7,244 nucleotides of DNA, from NCBI GenBank assembly GCA_016214375.1, contig JACROQ010000137.1:1-7244 (forward strand). The letters run 5' to 3'. Below, piece after piece: positions 5,329 through 7,244 of the stretch. The notes beneath the pieces were generated by a model that saw nothing but the letters and a program-made list of their open reading frames with translations, was not told the origin of the DNA and searched no databases. This DNA comes from Nitrospirota bacterium (GTDB lineage: Bacteria; Nitrospirota; 9FT-COMBO-42-15; HDB-SIOI813). How positions within the stretch are numbered: position 1 is the stretch's first letter; each line of letters begins with the position of its first letter. The position numbers and the translations under genes are program-made.

Positions 5329-6617
5329 TTCTCAATGTCTTTCATGGCCCTTTCGGCCAGTTTTTCCCGGTATGCCCCTTTATCCTTTGCCTTCAGGGGG
5401 AGGGGGGAGAAGAGCCCCCAGTTTATATTCATAGGCTGGAATCCAGAAAGGGAGCCGGTTGTCACGTAATTCAGCAATCCGCCTACACCGGTCGTGTCCG
5501 GCGGGGGTATAAATTCCTCTCCCCGCAGATGTCCCGTTGCCGATAGTCCGGCTAAAAGTCCCATGGCAACAGACTCTGCATATCCCTCCACGCCGATGAT
5601 CTGACCGGCCATATAGATGTTACCCTCCCTCTTCAGCCTCAGGGAATTATCCAGGAGCAGGGGGGAGTTAATAAAGGTATTCCGGTGCAGACTCCCGTAA
5701 CGGAGGAACTCGGCGTGCTCAAGCCCCGGGATCATCCTGAAGACCCTTTTCTGTTCAGGCCATTTCAGCCTCGTCTGAAATCCGACCATGTTATAGGCCT
5801 GCCCGAATCCGTCTTCCTGCCGCAACTGGACCACGGCGTAGGGGGGCTCTCCACTCCGCGGGTCTTTAAGCCCTACAGGTTTTAAGGGGCCATAGACTAA
5901 GGTATCCCTGCCCCGCTCTGCCATGGCCTCTACAGGCATACACCCCTCAAAATAGGGTATGTCCTCAAACTCTCTCCACGTTGCCTTATCTGCGGCAATG
6001 AGCATGTTATAGAAATGTTCATACTCTTCTTTGCCCATCGGACAATTGATATAATCAGCGCCCCCCTTATCATATCGTGAGGCCCTGAAGGCGATCTCTT
6101 CATTGATACTGCTGCCGCTGATAATCGGTGAGATCGCATCATAGAAATAGATCAGGTCCTCCTGTATAATCCTTTGCAGGCCGGCTATCAACCTCTCTGA
6201 GGTGAGGGGGCCGGTGGCCACGATCACAGGGACCTCAAAAGTGGGCTCGATGACCTCTTCCCGGATAATCTTTATGTTGGGATGGGAGGCTATGGCCTCT
6301 GTGACCCTCCTTGAGAATTCGTGACGGTCAACAGCAAGGGCAGAGCCTGCCGGGACCCTTGTCTTATCCGCAATCCGGATGATCAGGGAGCCAAGCATCC
6401 TGAGCTCTTCTTTCAGGAGGCCGTGGGCATTAACGATCTCAGCGGATTTAAGGGAGTTGCTGCAGACGAGTTCCGCCAGGTCCCCGGTCTTGTGGGCCTC
6501 TGTCATCCTCCCCGGCCGCATCTCATAGAGCAGCACCCGCACACCCCGCACCGCAGCCTGCCATGCGGCCTCAGAGCCTGCAAGCCCGCCCCCTATAATC
6601 ACGAGCTCAGGTTTCAT
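5301..6617 (-). CDS. trmFO: TrmFO, folate/FAD-dependent tRNA (uracil-54-C5) methyltransferase
   Basis: Makes ribothymidine at position 54 in the T loop of tRNA, using methylenetetrahydrofolate as carbon donor and FADH2 as reductant, unlike the SAM-dependent TrmA. The 438-residue protein starts with a Rossmann FAD-binding motif (VIIGGGLAGSEAA, 6-18) and the YEMRP motif (31-35). It has the family block LAELVCSNSLKS with C52, and C226 in FEGCMPVEAMAERG; these correspond to the two functionally important cysteines of the family. A second FAD-contact region, MAGQIIGVEGYAES (336-349), and the C-terminal GLLNYVTTG and NINWGLF blocks complete the pattern. The ATG overlaps the topA stop as ATGA and the 3' end overlaps xerC by 28 bases, so it sits in a tightly coupled operon. 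Formerly named gid; not GidA/MnmG, which is longer and modifies U34. Confidence 0.97.
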   Translation of the reverse strand: MKPELVIIGGGLAGSEAAWQAAVRGVRVLLYEMRPGRMTEAHKTGDLAELVCSNSLKSAEIVNAHGLLKEELRMLGSLIIRIADKTRVPAGSALAVDRHEFSRRVTEAIASHPNIKIIREEVIEPTFEVPVIVATGPLTSERLIAGLQRIIQEDLIYFYDAISPIISGSSINEEIAFRASRYDKGGADYINCPMGKEEYEHFYNMLIAADKATWREFEDIPYFEGCMPVEAMAERGRDTLVYGPLKPVGLKDPRSGEPPYAVVQLRQEDGFGQAYNMVGFQTRLKWPEQKRVFRMIPGLEHAEFLRYGSLHRNTFINSPLLLDNSLRLKREGNIYMAGQIIGVEGYAESVAMGLLAGLSATGHLRGEEFIPPPDTTGVGGLLNYVTTGSLSGFQPMNINWGLFSPLPLKAKDKGAYREKLAERAMKDIEKWKRQLKVS

Positions 6618-7244
6618 TCTTTCTTATATCCACAGCCTTTCCTGATGCATGCTGTCTGGCTTTCCCCTCCCCGCCTCTTTTTTTCTACGAGGAATGGGGC
6701 CCCGCATTGCGGGCAGGGTTGTGAGATGGGTTTATCCCAGGTCGCAAACTTGCAGTCCGGATACCTTGTGCAGGAATAAAAGACCTTCCCCCTTTTACTT
6801 CTCTTCTCTGTGATCTCCCCGGTGCAGCCCGGTTCAGGGCATTTGACACCGGTTGTAAGAGGTTTTGTCGTCTTACAGTCCGGATAAGTGGAACAGGCAA
6901 GAAACTTCCCGTATCTCCCGCTCTTGATGACCATGGAGGACCCGCATGCCGGACAGCTCTCACCGGTTTCCTCCTCACGGACTACCTCAATGCCCCCGTC
7001 TTCCCTCCGCCTGAATTCCGTCGTGTTTTTACACTCAGGGTAGGCAGAGCAGGCAAGAAAATATCCCAATTTCCCCCATTTGATAACCATACGGCCCCCG
7101 CACTTCTCACACGTGATATCCGTCGGGGTCTCCTCCTTTTTGACATTGCGCATCTCTTTCTGCGCCTTCTCCAGGTGCTGGCTAAAAGGCCGGTAAAAAT
7201 CTCCTACGGCCTCTGTCCACTCATGCCTCCCCTCTTCTATCTCA
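6614..7244 (-). CDS. topA: DNA topoisomerase I, C-terminal part (runs off the right edge)
   Basis: The 3' portion of a type IA topoisomerase, which relaxes negative supercoils. Only the last 209 codons are in the window; the frame is open to the edge with no start needed, so the gene begins beyond it. The internal Met at 7153 is not the start: the 30 codons upstream read WTEAVGDFYRPFSQHLEKAQ-type sequence, typical of the end of the TopA core. Four zinc-ribbon modules follow, with cysteines (fragment numbering) at 45/48/65/71, 97/100/117/123, 135/140/158/164 and 177/180/199/204; the first three carry the ACSxYPxCK or SCTRYPDCK hallmark, the last is more divergent. These modules bind single-stranded DNA. 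The active-site tyrosine lies outside the window. The TGA overlaps the trmFO ATG, making topA the upstream gene of this operon. Confidence 0.95.
   Translation of the reverse strand, partial: EIEEGRHEWTEAVGDFYRPFSQHLEKAQKEMRNVKKEETPTDITCEKCGGRMVIKWGKLGYFLACSAYPECKNTTEFRRREDGGIEVVREEETGESCPACGSSMVIKSGRYGKFLACSTYPDCKTTKPLTTGVKCPEPGCTGEITEKRSKRGKVFYSCTRYPDCKFATWDKPISQPCPQCGAPFLVEKKRRGGESQTACIRKGCGYKKE

Overview
This is a compact bacterial chromosomal segment with eight protein-coding genes, no RNA genes, no CRISPR array and no recognisable insertion sequence. Seven genes lie head to tail on the minus strand. In transcription order from the right edge they are topA (only its 3' part is in the window), trmFO, xerC, hslV, hslU, argB and a small single-domain PilZ gene. 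One gene, uppP, lies on the plus strand at the left and converges on the PilZ gene.

The block topA-trmFO-xerC-hslV-hslU is a known conserved order: Bacillus and relatives carry topA-gid-codV-clpQ-clpY, followed by codY. Here the codY position is taken by argB, followed by the PilZ gene. Absence of codY, the HslV and TrmFO sequence types and moderate GC point to a Gram-negative lineage such as Nitrospirota or a former deltaproteobacterial phylum. This is inference from gene order and general resemblance, not a proven assignment.

Coupling is tight at several junctions: topA/trmFO and argB/pilZ both share ATGA stop-start overlaps, and trmFO/xerC overlap by 28 bases. Spacers are larger at xerC-hslV (171 bases), hslV-hslU (79 bases) and hslU-argB (58 bases), and all three contain short repeats or hairpins. 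The operon combines DNA topology (TopA), tRNA U54 methylation (TrmFO), chromosome dimer resolution (XerC), ATP-dependent proteolysis (HslUV), arginine synthesis (ArgB) and probably cyclic-di-GMP sensing (PilZ). UppP recycles the undecaprenyl carrier for cell-wall synthesis.

I see no undescribed multi-gene system; the proteins are well-known families. The points of interest are in the non-coding DNA: a dispersed repeat family at three intergenic sites, a 13-base terminal inverted-repeat element that includes the uppP stop codon, a heptad tandem array that begins inside the last codons of xerC, and a shared 14-base repeat in the two spacers flanking hslU. Non-ATG starts on hslU (GTG) and argB (TTG), and the argB-pilZ coupling, also deserve a look.
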